Assembly (NCBI RefSeq): GCF_015752315.1
Contig: NZ_JADOVJ010000001.1
Location: forward strand, 1,116,001 to 1,180,000
Direction of reading: 5' to 3'
DNA from: Nocardioides luteus
Lineage (GTDB): Bacteria; Actinomycetota; Actinomycetes; Propionibacteriales; Nocardioidaceae
DNA: 64,000 nt
Under the pieces are notes generated by a model. The model saw only the letters and a list, made by a program, of their open reading frames with translations. It was not told where the DNA came from and ran no database searches. Both the position numbers and the translations under genes were made by a program. Positions 1 through 9,271 of this stretch are shown piece by piece (within the stretch, counting starts at the first letter, position 1; every line of letters starts with the position of its first letter).

Positions 1-2
1 TC

Positions 3-167
3 CGCGAGATCTGCGAGCGCTATGGGCTCGCCTACAACACCGGTCCGCTGCACAAGCAGCTGTGGGGCGTCTTCAAGAAGATCTGCCGCTACGCCCTCCC
101 CGACCGCAAGCGCCCCGCCGCCGAGGGCGTCGAGACCGCTCCCGCCCTCGAGGGGGTCGCGGCATGA
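3..167 (+). CDS. C-terminal end of a fatty acid desaturase (5' truncated by window edge)
   Basis: The reading frame is open from the first bases and ends in TGA at 165-167. The visible tail (REICERYGLAYNTGPL, then a VFKKICRYALP stretch) matches the C-terminal end of actinobacterial acyl-lipid or acyl-CoA desaturases, membrane di-iron enzymes that put double bonds into fatty acids. The His boxes that would prove catalysis lie upstream of the window, so the call rests on the tail only. The last ~20 residues are a non-conserved Ala/Glu/Pro-rich extension. The stop overlaps the next ORF start as ATGA, suggesting translational coupling. Confidence 0.72.
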   Translation, partial: REICERYGLAYNTGPLHKQLWGVFKKICRYALPDRKRPAAEGVETAPALEGVAA

Positions 168-397
168 CGGATGACCGGCCACAATGGGTGGTCATGGCAC
201 CAGATCTGAGCAAGAACGAGATCCGCAAGGATGTCGCACAGAGCGCCGTCGAGGTCACGGCCACCACCGTCGGTCAGGTGGCGGTCATCATCACCGGCGC
301 CGTACGTGACGTGGCCGGCGCCATCGGCGGCCTCGCCACCGAGCTGTTCGAGCTCCGCGCCGCGGCCAAGCGCGCCGAGAAAGACCTCGACGAATAG
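164..397 (+). CDS. Small conserved hypothetical protein, 77 aa
   Basis: I do not recognise a named family. The start at 164 overlaps the desaturase stop (ATGA); an in-frame ATG at 194 (MAPDLSKNE) would give a 67-residue product and is a real alternative, because the first ten residues look unconserved. The protein has an amphipathic N-terminal part with a SKNEIRKDVAQ stretch. A hydrophobic helix follows (VGQVAVIITGAVRDVAGAIGG), and the tail is charged with an AAKRAEKDLDE coiled-coil-like end. It is probably a small membrane-associated helical protein cotranscribed with the desaturase. The function is unknown. Confidence 0.6.
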   Translation: MTDDRPQWVVMAPDLSKNEIRKDVAQSAVEVTATTVGQVAVIITGAVRDVAGAIGGLATELFELRAAAKRAEKDLDE

Positions 398-419
398 GTA
401 GTTCTGACGGCCGAGTCCG

Positions 420-461
420 CAGTTGTGGGCGACGAAACTTCAGTTTCGTCGCCCACAACTG
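420..461. terminator. Perfect 20-bp-arm palindrome between convergent genes, likely bidirectional terminator
   Basis: The arms at 420-439 and 442-461 are perfect reverse complements with a 2-nt centre (TC). The structure sits between the convergent genes ending at 397 (+) and 499 (-). There is no U-tract. Fragments of the flanks are also inverted copies (GTAGTTCT before, AGAACTAC after; CCGAGTCCG before, CGGACTCGG after), but they are in shuffled rather than nested order. Confidence 0.7.
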
Positions 462-498
462 ATTTCTCGTCCTCCAGAACTACGGACTCGGCGAGGGG

Positions 499-675
499 TC
501 AGTCCTCGGGGTCGTCGAGGCGGGCCAGCCAGGTGGCGAGCCGCTCGATGGCGGTCTCGTGCTCAGGGTGTACGTCGACGAAGGCCTGGAGCTGCTCGGC
601 CAGCCAGGCGAGGGTGACCTCCTCGTCGCCCCGACGGGTGACGAGCTCCTCGATGCCGCGGTCGGTGAAGTACAT
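499..675 (-). CDS. DUF6104 family small protein, 58 aa
   Basis: The translation begins MYFTDRGIEELVTRRGDEEV and continues through a TLAWLAEQLQAF segment to ERLATWLARLDDPED. This matches the short, highly conserved DUF6104 proteins of Streptomyces and relatives in length and sequence. No biochemical role is known to me. The gene lies 12 bp downstream of the TetR gene on the same strand, with a GAAAG ribosome-binding sequence about 10 nt before the ATG, so the two may be cotranscribed. It ends against a long palindrome at 420-461. Confidence 0.8.
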   Translation of the reverse strand: MYFTDRGIEELVTRRGDEEVTLAWLAEQLQAFVDVHPEHETAIERLATWLARLDDPED

Positions 676-687
676 GGGCTCAGTCTT

Positions 688-1383
688 TCATTCTGCGTTC
701 AGCGGTGAGTCGGAGGCCGGGCCACCGGAGAGGCCGCGTACGACCATGCCGAGGGTGGCGTTGATGAGCTGGTCGCGCTCGGCGTCGGCGAAGACGCGGT
801 ACGGGCCGTCGATGAAGAGGACCGCGAGGCCGTGGACCGTGGCCCAGGCCGCCGTCTCGGCGTTCGGGCGGAGCTCGGGGGCCAGCCAGCCGGCCTCGAC
901 CAGGTCGTCCAGGGCGGTGGTCAGGAACGCGTAGGGCGGGGCGTCGGCGAGGAGCGCGGAGATCTCCTCGGGCGGGTGCTCCTCTCCGTTGTGCGGGCGG
1001 AGGAAGGCCGTGCGGAACAGGCCGGGCTGGGCGAGCGCGAACTGGACGTAGCCGCGCCCGGCGGCGGCGAGGCGCTGCACCGCGGCCTCGGCCGGGTGTG
1101 GTGCCGGCTTCTCGGCGGCCAGGAGGTCGAGGATCGTCGCGGCCAGCCGGTCCATCGCCTCGTGCTTGGCGGCGACGAGCAGGTCGGCCTGGTTGGCGAA
1201 GTGGCGGTAGGTCGCGGTGGGGGTCACGCCGACCGCACGTGCCGCGGCGCGGATGGTCACCGCGTCCGGGCCGCCCTGCTCGGCGAGGGTTGCGGCCGCA
1301 TCGACCAGGGCGTTGCGGAGGTCGCCGTGATGGTAGGGCCGGGTGCCCTCGTCCGAGCTCTCTGAGGATTTCACGGAATTCAT
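688..1383 (-). CDS. TetR/AcrR-family transcriptional regulator (WHG-type C-terminal domain)
   Basis: The product is 231 aa. The N-terminal DNA-binding domain (residues ~15-65) has the family pattern HHGDLRNALVDAAATL, then a VTIRAAARAVGVTP-ATYRHF helix-turn-helix; the C-terminal ligand domain resembles the WHG group. The gene is divergent from the MMPL exporter 76 bp away, the usual arrangement for a local repressor of an efflux gene. I chose ATG at 1383. In-frame ATG (1401) and TTG (1425) starts exist but lie inside the repeated operator-like sequence. The ligand is unknown. DUF6104 follows 12 bp downstream. Confidence 0.88.
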   Translation of the reverse strand: MNSVKSSESSDEGTRPYHHGDLRNALVDAAATLAEQGGPDAVTIRAAARAVGVTPTATYRHFANQADLLVAAKHEAMDRLAATILDLLAAEKPAPHPAEAAVQRLAAAGRGYVQFALAQPGLFRTAFLRPHNGEEHPPEEISALLADAPPYAFLTTALDDLVEAGWLAPELRPNAETAAWATVHGLAVLFIDGPYRVFADAERDQLINATLGMVVRGLSGGPASDSPLNAE

Positions 1384-1444
1384 GTTGACACCTGCCCACA
1401 TCGAAGGGAAAGTTAACACCTGCAAAGTTTACGCCTGCCCACAT
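1384..1444. promoter_or_regulatory. Divergent promoter with three direct repeats GTTnACnCCTGC(CCACAT), candidate TetR operator
   Basis: Repeats lie at 1384-1401 (GTTGACACCTGCCCACAT), 1412-1426 (GTTAACACCTGCAAA) and 1427-1444 (GTTTACGCCTGCCCACAT). They fill almost the whole 76-bp space between the divergent TetR and MMPL starts. Direct rather than inverted repeats are unusual for a TetR operator. One copy abuts the TetR start codon. Confidence 0.6.
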
Positions 1445-1459
1445 TCCTCTGGAGGAATC

Positions 1460-3643
1460 ATGTTCCACCGACTCGGCACCCTTGTGGTGCGAAACCCGCG
1501 CCGGGTCCTGGTGATCGGCCTGATCGCCCTCCTCGGCGCGATCTATCTGGCCACCTCGGCCTTCGGCAAGCTCGACGACGCCGGCTTCGACGACCCCGCC
1601 TCGGAGAGCAGCCGCGCGGCCACCGCGCTGGAGGAGGGCTTCGGCAACGAGGCCGGCTTCCTCCTCACCGTCAGTGCCGACGCCGGCAAGGTGACCGACG
1701 GCGCGGCTGCGAAGGACGCCCAGGCGCTCGTCGACCGCCTCCGGGCCGACGACGACCTGACCGACGTCGTCTCCTACCTCGATGCGCCCGGACCGGGCAT
1801 GGTCTCGGACGACGGCACCCACGGGTTGATCTCGGTCGGCGCCAAGGACCCCGACGGCATCGACGCCGCCGCGGTGATCGATCGCTACACCGACGACACC
1901 GCGGCCGACGGAGCCACGACCGTCCACGTCGGCGGCCAGCTCGCGATCTTCGAGGAGGTCGGCACCCAGATCGGCGCCGACCTCGGTCTCGCCGAGGCGA
2001 TCGCGATCCCGCTGATGATCGCGCTGCTGGTCCTCGCCTTCGGCAACGTCGTCGCCGCGTTCGTGACGATCGGGGTCGGCGGGTTCGCCATCGCCGGCAC
2101 CTTCGCGGAGCTCTCGGTGCTCGGTAACTTCACCGACGTCTCGATCTACGCGCTCAACCTGACGACCGGACTCGGCCTGGGCCTGGCGGTGGACTACGGC
2201 CTGCTGATGGTGGCGAGGGTCCGCGAGGAGCGGGCCGCCGGGGCCAGCCACCCCGACGCGGTCGTCCGTGCGGTGGAGACCGCCGGCCGGACCATCGTCT
2301 TCAGCGCCACCACGGTCGCCGTCTCACTGGCCTCGCTGCTCGTCTTCCCGCTCTACTTCCTGCGCTCCTCGGCGTACGCCGGGATCGGGGTCATGGTCAT
2401 CACCGCCGTCGTCGCGGTCGTGCTGCTTCCGGCCACGATCACTCTCCTCGGCGACCGGATCGACGCTCTCCGCGTCCCGGGTGTGCGTGGCCTCCGCGGC
2501 GGCGCGGCTCCGTTCTGGACCCGGCTGGCCGGCTTCGTCACCAGGCGGCCCTGGGTCGCGCTCCCCGTCGTGGCGGTCCTGCTTGCGATGGCCACGCCGC
2601 TGGCCGGCATCGAGTTCGGCACGCCCGACGACCGCGTCCTGCAGACGTCCGCCGGGAGCCGCCAGGCCGGCGACCTGCTCCGTGACGAGTTCGGCGGTGA
2701 CGGCACCAGCCCCATCCGCGTGGTGACCACCTCGACCGTCGACGACGAGAGCCTGGCGACGTACGCCGCCGACCTCTCCCGGGTCGATGACGTCGACCGC
2801 GTCGACACCCGCGTCGGGACGTACGCCGACGGTGCCCTCGTCTCAGAAGCACCCGCCCTCCCGCCCGGCGACGGCGCGGACGAGCTCGCCGTCGTCAACC
2901 AGCTCGACCGCCAGTCCGAGGAGGCACGCGATCTCGTCCGTGACGTTCGCGCCGTCCCGGCCCCAGACGGCACCACCGCGCTCGTCGGCGGCGGCGCCGC
3001 GGAGCTGCTGGACTCGCTGGACGCGATCGGGGCCAAGCTGCCCTACGCCGTCGGCGGCCTCGCGATCGCGATGGTGGTGATCCTGTTCCTGTTCACCGGC
3101 AGCCTGGTCCAGCCGCTGCGGGCGCTGGTGCTCAACGTCATCGGCCTGGGAGCGACCGTCGGGACGACCGTGTTGATCTTCCAGGAGGGCCTGGGCGCCG
3201 ACCTCCTCGGCTTCACCGCGATGCCGCTCAACGTCTCGATGGTCGTGCTGCTGCTGGTCATCGCGTTCGGGCTGTCGATGGACTACGAGGTGTTCGTGCT
3301 CGGCCGGATCACCGAGATGCGCCGGCGAGGCCTGGGCAACGTCGACGCCGTCGTGCAGGGCCTGGCCCACACCGGTCGGATCGTCACCACGGCCGCCGCC
3401 CTGATCGCGACCAGCTTCTTCGCGTTCATGGTCAGCGAGATCAGCTTCATGAAGTTCTTCGGCCTCGGCGTCGGGCTGGCGATCCTCATCGACGCGGTCC
3501 TGATCCGCGGTGTGCTCCTGCCGGCCGCCATGCGGATGCTCGGCGAGGCCGCCTGGTGGGCGCCGCGCCCGCTGCGGCGCCTGCACACGAAGGTCGGGCT
3601 GAGCGAGGAGGGGAGCAGGGCGCCCGTATCGGTCCCCGCCTGA
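1460..3643 (+). CDS. MMPL-family (RND superfamily) transporter
   Basis: The product is 727 aa and begins MFHRLGTLVVRNPRRVL. It shows the duplicated MMPL architecture: TM1 near residues 15-35, a periplasmic loop, a block of five or six TM helices (~190-360), a second loop and a second TM block (~535-710). Each half carries the GLGLAVDYGLLMVARVREE / AFGLSMDYEVFVLGRITEM signature, whose Asp-Tyr pair carries protons in MmpL3-type pumps. Actinobacterial MMPL proteins export lipids or drugs; the substrate here is unknown. The start at 1460 follows a strong CTGGAGGAATC ribosome-binding site. The gene is divergent from a TetR regulator that probably controls it and ends at a 16-bp hairpin. Confidence 0.92.
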   Translation: MFHRLGTLVVRNPRRVLVIGLIALLGAIYLATSAFGKLDDAGFDDPASESSRAATALEEGFGNEAGFLLTVSADAGKVTDGAAAKDAQALVDRLRADDDLTDVVSYLDAPGPGMVSDDGTHGLISVGAKDPDGIDAAAVIDRYTDDTAADGATTVHVGGQLAIFEEVGTQIGADLGLAEAIAIPLMIALLVLAFGNVVAAFVTIGVGGFAIAGTFAELSVLGNFTDVSIYALNLTTGLGLGLAVDYGLLMVARVREERAAGASHPDAVVRAVETAGRTIVFSATTVAVSLASLLVFPLYFLRSSAYAGIGVMVITAVVAVVLLPATITLLGDRIDALRVPGVRGLRGGAAPFWTRLAGFVTRRPWVALPVVAVLLAMATPLAGIEFGTPDDRVLQTSAGSRQAGDLLRDEFGGDGTSPIRVVTTSTVDDESLATYAADLSRVDDVDRVDTRVGTYADGALVSEAPALPPGDGADELAVVNQLDRQSEEARDLVRDVRAVPAPDGTTALVGGGAAELLDSLDAIGAKLPYAVGGLAIAMVVILFLFTGSLVQPLRALVLNVIGLGATVGTTVLIFQEGLGADLLGFTAMPLNVSMVVLLLVIAFGLSMDYEVFVLGRITEMRRRGLGNVDAVVQGLAHTGRIVTTAAALIATSFFAFMVSEISFMKFFGLGVGLAILIDAVLIRGVLLPAAMRMLGEAAWWAPRPLRRLHTKVGLSEEGSRAPVSVPA

Positions 3644-3654
3644 CCCGAAAAGCA

Positions 3655-3692
3655 ATGCCGAGTCGGCGCGTCAGAACGCGCCGACTCGGCAT
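3655..3692. terminator. Bidirectional terminator hairpin between MMPL gene and kgd
   Basis: A perfect 16-bp stem (3655-3670 with 3677-3692) closes a TCAGAA loop. It lies between two convergent genes. Confidence 0.8.
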
Positions 3693-3709
3693 CGTGGTTG
3701 ATCCGGGGA

Positions 3710-6700
3710 TCAGGCGAAGGCGCGCTCGATGAGCTCCTTCTGCTCGACCGTGTGCCGCTTGATCGTGCCGACGGCGGTGGTGGAGGAGGCCGGGCGGGTG
3801 ACCGGCTCGACCTCGCGACCCAGCTCGGGGACCACGTTGAGGTAGTAGCTCGGCCACGGACCCTGGTTGAAGGGCTCGTCCTGGACCCACTTGACCTTCG
3901 CGTTGGGGTACTTCGCGAGCTCGGTGGCGAGCTGCTCGGTCGGCCACGGGTAGAGCTGCTCGACGCGGACGATCGCGACGTCCTCGCGGCCCCGCTTCTT
4001 GCGCTCGACGGCGAGGTCCCAGGTCAGACGGCCGGAGACCAGCAGAACGCTGGTGACCTTCGAGGCGTCCGCCTCGGAGTCGCCGATGACCGGCTGGAAC
4101 GAGCCCGAGGTGAAGTCGGCCGGCTGCGAGGCGGCCTCCTTGCGGCGCAACATCGACTTCGGGGTGAAGACGATCAGCGGACGGTGCTCGGCACCGAGCG
4201 TGTGCGTACGCAGCAGGTGGAAGTAGGACGCCGGGGTCGAGGGCTGAGCCACGACCATGGCCTCGTCGGCGCACAGCGTGAGGAACCGCTCGATGCGCGC
4301 CGAGGAGTGGTCGGCACCCTGACCCTCGTAGCCGTGCGGCAGCAGCAGCACGACGCCGGAGTCCTGGCCCCACTTGGTCTTGCCGGCCGAGATGTACTCG
4401 TCGATCACCGACTGGGCGCCGTTGACGAAGTCACCGAACTGCGCCTCCCACATGACCAGCGCGTCGGGACGCGCCACCGAGTAGCCGTACTCGAAGCCGA
4501 GGGCGGCGTACTCGGAGAGGAGCGAGTCGTAGACGTAGAACTTCGCCTGCTCCTCGGTCAGGTTGTTCAGCGGGGTCCACTCATCGGCGTTCTTGCGGTC
4601 GATGATGGTCGCGAAGCGCGAGGCGAAGGTGCCGCGACGCGAGTCCTGACCGGCCAGACGCACCGGACGGCCGTCGAGCAGGAGCGAGCCGAACGCGAGG
4701 ATCTCGCCGGTGCCCCAGTCGATGTTGCCCTCGGTGATCGCGGTGGCGCGACGCTGCAGCTGCGGCATCACCTTCGGGTGGACCGTGAAGCCCTCCGGCG
4801 GGGTGACGTACGCGTCGGCGATGCGCTTCAGCACGTCGGTGGTGATCGCGGTGACGGTCTCGCCGGCAGGCTTCTCCGGGTAGTCCGGGACGGTCTCCCA
4901 GGCCTGCGGCATCTTGTCGGCCTCGCGGACCTCGGTGAAGACCTGCTCCAGGCGGGCCTGGTAGGCGGCCAGCACCTGCTCGGCCTCCTCGATCGTGATG
5001 TCACCACGACCGATCAGCGACTCGGTGTAGAGCTTGCGGACCGAGCGCTTCTGCTCGATCAGGTCGTACATCATCGGCTGGGTGAACGACGGGTCGTCGC
5101 CCTCGTTGTGACCGCGGCGGCGGTAGCAGATGAGGTCGATGACGACGTCCTTGTTGAACGCCTGGCGGTATTCGAAGGCGAGCCGCGCGACGCGTACGCA
5201 GGCCTCCGGGTCGTCGCCGTTCACGTGGAAGATCGGCGCCTGGACCATCCGCGCGACGTCGGTCGCGTAGAGCGAGGAGCGCGAGGAGCCCGGCGAGGTG
5301 GTGAACCCGACCTGGTTGTTGATGACCAGGTGGACGGTGCCACCGGTGCGGTAACCACGCAGCTGGGACAGGTTGAGCGTCTCCGCGACCACACCCTGGC
5401 CGGCGAAGGCGGCGTCACCGTGGACCAGCAGCGGCAGGACCGGGAAGACGGCGCCCTGGTCGAGCACGTCCTGCTTGGCGCGGGCGATGCCCTCCAGGAC
5501 CGGGTCGACGGTCTCCAGGTGGGACGGGTTCGCGGCCACGGAGACCTTGATCGTGTCGCCCAGGTCGGAGAGGAACTCGCCCTCGGCACCGAGGTGGTAC
5601 TTCACGTCGCCGGAGCCCTGGACCGTGCGCGGGTCGATGTTGCCCTCGAACTCGCGGAAGATCTGGTTGTAGGACTTGCCGACGATGTTGGCGAGCACGT
5701 TGAGGCGGCCGCGGTGGGCCATACCGATCGTGACCTCGTCCAGACCGGCCTCGGCAGCGGCCTCGCAGACCTCGTCGATGACCGGGATCGCGGTCTCGCC
5801 GCCCTCGAGGGAGAAGCGCTTCTGACCGACGAACTTGGTCTGCAGGAAGGTCTCGAAGGCCTCGGCCTCGTTGAGCTTCGACAGGATCCGGAGCTGCTCC
5901 TGGCGCGGGGTCTTGTCGTAGGGCCGCTCGACGCGGTCCTGGATCCACCGGCGCTGCTCGGGGTCCTGGATGTGCATGTACTCGATGCCGGTCGTGCGGA
6001 CGTAGGAGTCACGCAGGACACCGAGGATCTCGCGCAGCTTCATGAACGGCTTGCGGCCGCCGGCGAAGGAGCCGACCGGGAACTCGCGGTCGAGGTCCCA
6101 CAGGGTCAGCCCGTGCGACTCGATCTGCAGGTCGGGGTGCGAACGCTGCTTGTACTCCAGCGGGTCGGTGTCGGCCATCATGTGACCACGCACGCGGTGG
6201 GCGTGGATGATCTCGCCGACCTTGACCTGCTTGGAGATCTGGTCGTCGTGGGTGGTGTCGATGTCCTGGTTCCAGCGGATCGGCTCGTAGGGGATCCGCA
6301 GCGACGCGAAGATCTCGTCGTAGAAGTCGTTCTCGCCGAGCAGGAGCTTGTGCACGGTGGCCAGGAACTCACCCGACTGCGCGCCCTGGATGACCCGGTG
6401 GTCGTACGTCGAGGTCATCGTCATGATCCGCGAGACCGCGTTCTGGGCGAGCTTCGAGGGGGAGGCGCCCTGGAACTCGGGCGGGTAGTCCATCGAGCCG
6501 ACGCCGATGATCGCGGCCTGGCCCTGCATCAGCCGCGGCACCGAGTTGTTGGTGCCGATGCCGCCGACGTTGGTCAGGCTGACCGTGGTGCCGGAGTAGT
6601 CGGCCATGGACAGCTTGTTGTCCTTGGCCTTGCGGACGATGTCCTCGTAGGCCGTCCAGAAGCCGGCGAAGTCCATCAGCTCGCAGCCCTTGATGGAGGG

Positions 6701-7453
6701 CGCGACGAGCTGGCGGGTGCCGTCCTTCTTCTGCTGGTCGATGGCCAGGCCGAGGTTGATGTGCGGCGGGGTCACCATGGTCGGCTTGCCGTCGATCTCG
6801 GCGTAGGTGTTGTTCATCGCCGGCATCGCCTTGATCGCCTTGATGATGGCGTAGCCGATGAGGTGGGTGAAGGAGACCTTGCCGCCGCGGGCGCGCTTGA
6901 GGTGGTTGTTGATGACGGTGCGGTTGTCCCACAGCAGCTTGACCGGCATGTTGCGCACGGAGGTCGCGGTCGGCACCGAGAGCGACACGTCCATGTTCTT
7001 GGCGGTGGCCGCGGGGATGCCGCGCAGCGTGGTGTAGGTCGGCTCGTCGGTGACGGCGACGGCGGTCGGCTTCGGGGCGTCCTTGGGGGTGGGCGTCGCG
7101 GTGCCCTTGGCCGGCTCGGCGGCCTGGGCGTCGGGGCGCGGCTTGGCCTTCGGGGCCGGGGCCGCCTTGGCGGCCGGAGCCTCGGCCGATGCGGGGGTGG
7201 TCGGCGCGGGCGCGTTGGCCGGCGCGGGGGAGACCGGAGCCTTGGCTGCCGGAGCGGCGGGCGTGGCCGGGGCCGCGGCGCCGTTCGGCGACGCGCCAGG
7301 CTGTCCGTTGGTCTCGAAGAACTTCACCCACACGGGGTCAACACTGCTGGGGTCCTTCGTGTACTGGTCGTACATCTCCTCGACCAGCCACTCGTTGGCG
7401 CCGAATTCCGCGGGGATGTCGGCAGTGTTGGGGGACGGGGTGCCTGAGGACAC
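3710..7453 (-). CDS. kgd: Multifunctional 2-oxoglutarate decarboxylase / dehydrogenase E1 with fused E2-type succinyltransferase domain
   Basis: The product is 1247 aa, the full length of mycobacterial Kgd/corynebacterial OdhA. The order is an N-terminal helix with [16 protein letters not shown] (~17-32); a long Ala/Pro/Lys linker (~50-130); an E2-like acyltransferase core (~135-370) without a lipoyl domain, whose catalytic His is in TYDHRVIQG; then the thiamine-diphosphate E1 part (~385-1247) with [19 protein letters not shown] and the ThDP/Mg site [18 protein letters not shown]. It feeds 2-oxoglutarate into the TCA cycle as part of a hybrid OGDH/PDH complex. The start is GTG, preceded by GGAAGAGG. 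In relatives the activity is inhibited by unphosphorylated GarA/OdhI; no such gene is visible here. Confidence 0.95.
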   Translation of the reverse strand: MSSGTPSPNTADIPAEFGANEWLVEEMYDQYTKDPSSVDPVWVKFFETNGQPGASPNGAAAPATPAAPAAKAPVSPAPANAPAPTTPASAEAPAAKAAPAPKAKPRPDAQAAEPAKGTATPTPKDAPKPTAVAVTDEPTYTTLRGIPAATAKNMDVSLSVPTATSVRNMPVKLLWDNRTVINNHLKRARGGKVSFTHLIGYAIIKAIKAMPAMNNTYAEIDGKPTMVTPPHINLGLAIDQQKKDGTRQLVAPSIKGCELMDFAGFWTAYEDIVRKAKDNKLSMADYSGTTVSLTNVGGIGTNNSVPRLMQGQAAIIGVGSMDYPPEFQGASPSKLAQNAVSRIMTMTSTYDHRVIQGAQSGEFLATVHKLLLGENDFYDEIFASLRIPYEPIRWNQDIDTTHDDQISKQVKVGEIIHAHRVRGHMMADTDPLEYKQRSHPDLQIESHGLTLWDLDREFPVGSFAGGRKPFMKLREILGVLRDSYVRTTGIEYMHIQDPEQRRWIQDRVERPYDKTPRQEQLRILSKLNEAEAFETFLQTKFVGQKRFSLEGGETAIPVIDEVCEAAAEAGLDEVTIGMAHRGRLNVLANIVGKSYNQIFREFEGNIDPRTVQGSGDVKYHLGAEGEFLSDLGDTIKVSVAANPSHLETVDPVLEGIARAKQDVLDQGAVFPVLPLLVHGDAAFAGQGVVAETLNLSQLRGYRTGGTVHLVINNQVGFTTSPGSSRSSLYATDVARMVQAPIFHVNGDDPEACVRVARLAFEYRQAFNKDVVIDLICYRRRGHNEGDDPSFTQPMMYDLIEQKRSVRKLYTESLIGRGDITIEEAEQVLAAYQARLEQVFTEVREADKMPQAWETVPDYPEKPAGETVTAITTDVLKRIADAYVTPPEGFTVHPKVMPQLQRRATAITEGNIDWGTGEILAFGSLLLDGRPVRLAGQDSRRGTFASRFATIIDRKNADEWTPLNNLTEEQAKFYVYDSLLSEYAALGFEYGYSVARPDALVMWEAQFGDFVNGAQSVIDEYISAGKTKWGQDSGVVLLLPHGYEGQGADHSSARIERFLTLCADEAMVVAQPSTPASYFHLLRTHTLGAEHRPLIVFTPKSMLRRKEAASQPADFTSGSFQPVIGDSEADASKVTSVLLVSGRLTWDLAVERKKRGREDVAIVRVEQLYPWPTEQLATELAKYPNAKVKWVQDEPFNQGPWPSYYLNVVPELGREVEPVTRPASSTTAVGTIKRHTVEQKELIERAFA

Positions 7454-7482
7454 GGCTTGATTCGCCTCTTCCGAATTTTCGC

Positions 7483-7511
7483 ACTGTAAGAAATGGGTTG
7501 CCCACGGGCAA
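7483..7511 (-). promoter_or_regulatory. kgd promoter with palindrome over the -35 box
   Basis: On the minus strand, TTGCCC (7506-7511), a 17-nt spacer and TACAGT (7483-7488) form a good vegetative promoter about 30 nt upstream of the kgd GTG. The -35 is half of a 14-bp palindrome TTGCCC-AC-GGGCAA (7498-7511), a possible operator. Confidence 0.6.
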
Positions 7512-7605
7512 GGCTATCCCCACGAACACGCAAATGCCCGACGCAGGCCCTACCTGTGGACAGGATGTAATCCGTGCCACATCTTGCGTTATCAGCCGGG
7601 GGAAG

Positions 7606-7633
7606 TTGCAACCCGGGTCGTTGTGCGTATGGT
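7606..7633 (+). promoter_or_regulatory. Candidate promoter of the lipoprotein-LCP pair
   Basis: TTGCAA (7606-7611), a 16-nt spacer and TATGGT (7628-7633) lie 40 nt before the chosen ATG at 7674. They make the in-frame ATG at 7629 unlikely as a start, because it overlaps the -10. The rest of the 220-bp gap 7454-7673 holds the kgd promoter and no ORF I can support. Confidence 0.4.
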
Positions 7634-7673
7634 GGCCCGGTCCCGGAGCAGGTCGACGAGGTGGATTCCCCAC

Positions 7674-8327
7674 ATGACGAGCAGCAGTACGAAGCGCTTT
7701 CCGCGCGTCGCAGCGGCCCTCACGGCTGCGGTCCTGAGCGGCACCCTGGCGCTCGCCGGATGCGGTGGTGAGCCCGACAAGCCGGCCGCCTCGCCGTCCC
7801 CGTCGCCGGTGCCCGCGCCGACCGTGAAGTCGGCCGCGAAGCTCGTCCACGTGCAGGGCAAGTTCCCCAGGAGCCGGCACCAGGCGGTCGCCACCAACGT
7901 GGCCAAGGTCGTCGACCGCTGGCTGCAGGCTGCGTACGTCGGGGGTGACTACCCGCGGGCGACCTCGACCTTCACCGCGAAGTCCTTCCCTGGCTTCTCC
8001 AAAGGCACGATCGCCCAGGCGGGCAAGCAGATGAGCCTGATGAGCAACGCCACGATCGCCCCCGACATCGACGGGGTCGAGGTGGTCTCCAGCGACGTCC
8101 ACGTCGACCTGCTGGCCAACAACAACTACCCGGTCGGCGCGGTCGCGCGGGTCCGGCTGGTCTACGACACCACCGGCGACCTGGAGTCGCGCCAGACCGT
8201 CCGCGGCAGCCTCGACATGGTGCCGACCGAGACCTCCTGGGCCGTCTTCGGCTTCAACATCACCCGCGAGGAGAAGCCCGCCACGGCGCCCTCCGCCTCG
8301 CCGAGCCCGTCGGGAGACAAGTCGTGA
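7674..8327 (+). CDS. Putative lipoprotein of unknown function
   Basis: The product is 217 aa. The N-terminus is a type II signal peptide: KRFPR, a hydrophobic stretch, then the lipobox LALAGC with the lipidated Cys at residue 30. A Pro/Ser-rich linker (~35-50) and a globular domain of about 150 residues follow; this domain looks SnoaL/NTF2-like in length and layout, but I see no diagnostic motif. The C-terminus is again Pro/Ser/Ala-rich. It overlaps the downstream LCP gene by 4 bp (GTGA), so the two are translationally coupled and the lipoprotein probably acts at the cell envelope. Weak GAGGTGG ribosome-binding site. Confidence 0.78.
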   Translation: MTSSSTKRFPRVAAALTAAVLSGTLALAGCGGEPDKPAASPSPSPVPAPTVKSAAKLVHVQGKFPRSRHQAVATNVAKVVDRWLQAAYVGGDYPRATSTFTAKSFPGFSKGTIAQAGKQMSLMSNATIAPDIDGVEVVSSDVHVDLLANNNYPVGAVARVRLVYDTTGDLESRQTVRGSLDMVPTETSWAVFGFNITREEKPATAPSASPSPSGDKS

Positions 8328-9271
8328 GCCACCTGAGGACGTTCGTACGCCGCCGCCTCCTGACCACGCTCGCGCTCGGTGTGGTGCTCGCGCTGACCGC
8401 CGTCCTGGTGCCTGACGCCGAGGTCGCCGAGCCGCGCGCCGAGCTGATCGCGACCAAGTGGGCCAAGGGCCTCGACGTCGCCAAGTTCACCCGCAAGGGC
8501 GGCACGATCTGGGTCCTGGCCGTCGGCTCGGACGCGCGCCCCGGCCAGAAGGTCACCCGCACCCGCGGCGACGCCCTGCACCTGATCGGCTTCAACCCGT
8601 CCTCGGGCTACGCGACCGACATCAGCATCCCGCGCGACTCCTACGTCAACATCCCCGGCCACGGCCGCGACAAGATCAACTCCGCGCTGCTCTACGGCGG
8701 CCCCAAGCTGATGGGCCGTGCCGTCGGCGACCTGGTCGGCGTGCAGCCGCAGTACGTCTTCGTCACCTCCTTCTCGGGCATGAGCGACATGGTGATCGGG
8801 ATCGGCGGCGTCGACGTCGACAACCCACGTGCCTTCAGCGACCCGTACGTCGCCCCCTACGGCTTCAAGAAGGGCCGGATCCACATCAACGGCCCGCACT
8901 CGGTCGACTTCGCCCGGGCCCGCAAGACGCTGCCCGGCGGTGACTTCGACCGCTCGGCCAACCAGTCCCGGGTCATCCGCGGCATCCACCGCAAGATCGT
9001 CGCCCGCCAGCACGACGTCGGCTTCATGGCCAAGGGCGTCTCGCTGGTGATGCGGAAGATGCACACGACCGGCCTCTCCGGCCGCGACCTCTACCAGCTC
9101 GGCCACGCGGTCGCCGCCGTCAACCCCGGCAAGATCCGCACCTGCGTCGTCCCCGGCGGGATCGGCTACGCCGGTGCCGCGAGCGTCGTCTTCCCCAACG
9201 TCGGGGCGGCACGGGCGATGGGCGACGACGCGCGCCACGACGGCCGGCTCAACCGCGGCTGCCGCGGCTGA
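8324..9271 (+). CDS. LytR-CpsA-Psr (LCP) family cell-wall ligase
   Basis: The product is 315 aa. There is one N-terminal membrane anchor (residues ~9-30) and then an extracytoplasmic LCP domain. Family residues are visible in VGSDARPGQ (~65), TRGDALHLIGFNP (~82-94), SIPRDSYVNIPGHGRDKIN (~102-120) and FARARKTLPGGDFDRSANQ (~194-212). LCP enzymes transfer undecaprenyl-linked glycopolymers to peptidoglycan. The GTG start overlaps the lipoprotein stop. A convergent hydrolase gene begins immediately after the stop with no space for a terminator. Confidence 0.9.
   Translation: MSHLRTFVRRRLLTTLALGVVLALTAVLVPDAEVAEPRAELIATKWAKGLDVAKFTRKGGTIWVLAVGSDARPGQKVTRTRGDALHLIGFNPSSGYATDISIPRDSYVNIPGHGRDKINSALLYGGPKLMGRAVGDLVGVQPQYVFVTSFSGMSDMVIGIGGVDVDNPRAFSDPYVAPYGFKKGRIHINGPHSVDFARARKTLPGGDFDRSANQSRVIRGIHRKIVARQHDVGFMAKGVSLVMRKMHTTGLSGRDLYQLGHAVAAVNPGKIRTCVVPGGIGYAGAASVVFPNVGAARAMGDDARHDGRLNRGCRG

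Noticed and set aside
3655..3692. Treating the hairpin as a mobile palindromic element like those at 39664 and 48087
   Set aside because: Its sequence is unrelated to the GTGTAACACG family, and its size fits an ordinary bidirectional terminator.
3698..7447. A 1249-codon open frame on the plus strand opposite kgd
   Set aside because: It is the antisense shadow of kgd in GC-rich DNA, with Asp/Val/Leu/Arg-rich composition and no domain. The minus-strand frame is an unmistakable Kgd.
7551..7562. CCTGTGGACAGG, which resembles a DnaA box with flanking symmetry
   Set aside because: Single imperfect match, no cluster, no dnaA, dnaN or AT-rich element; not an origin.
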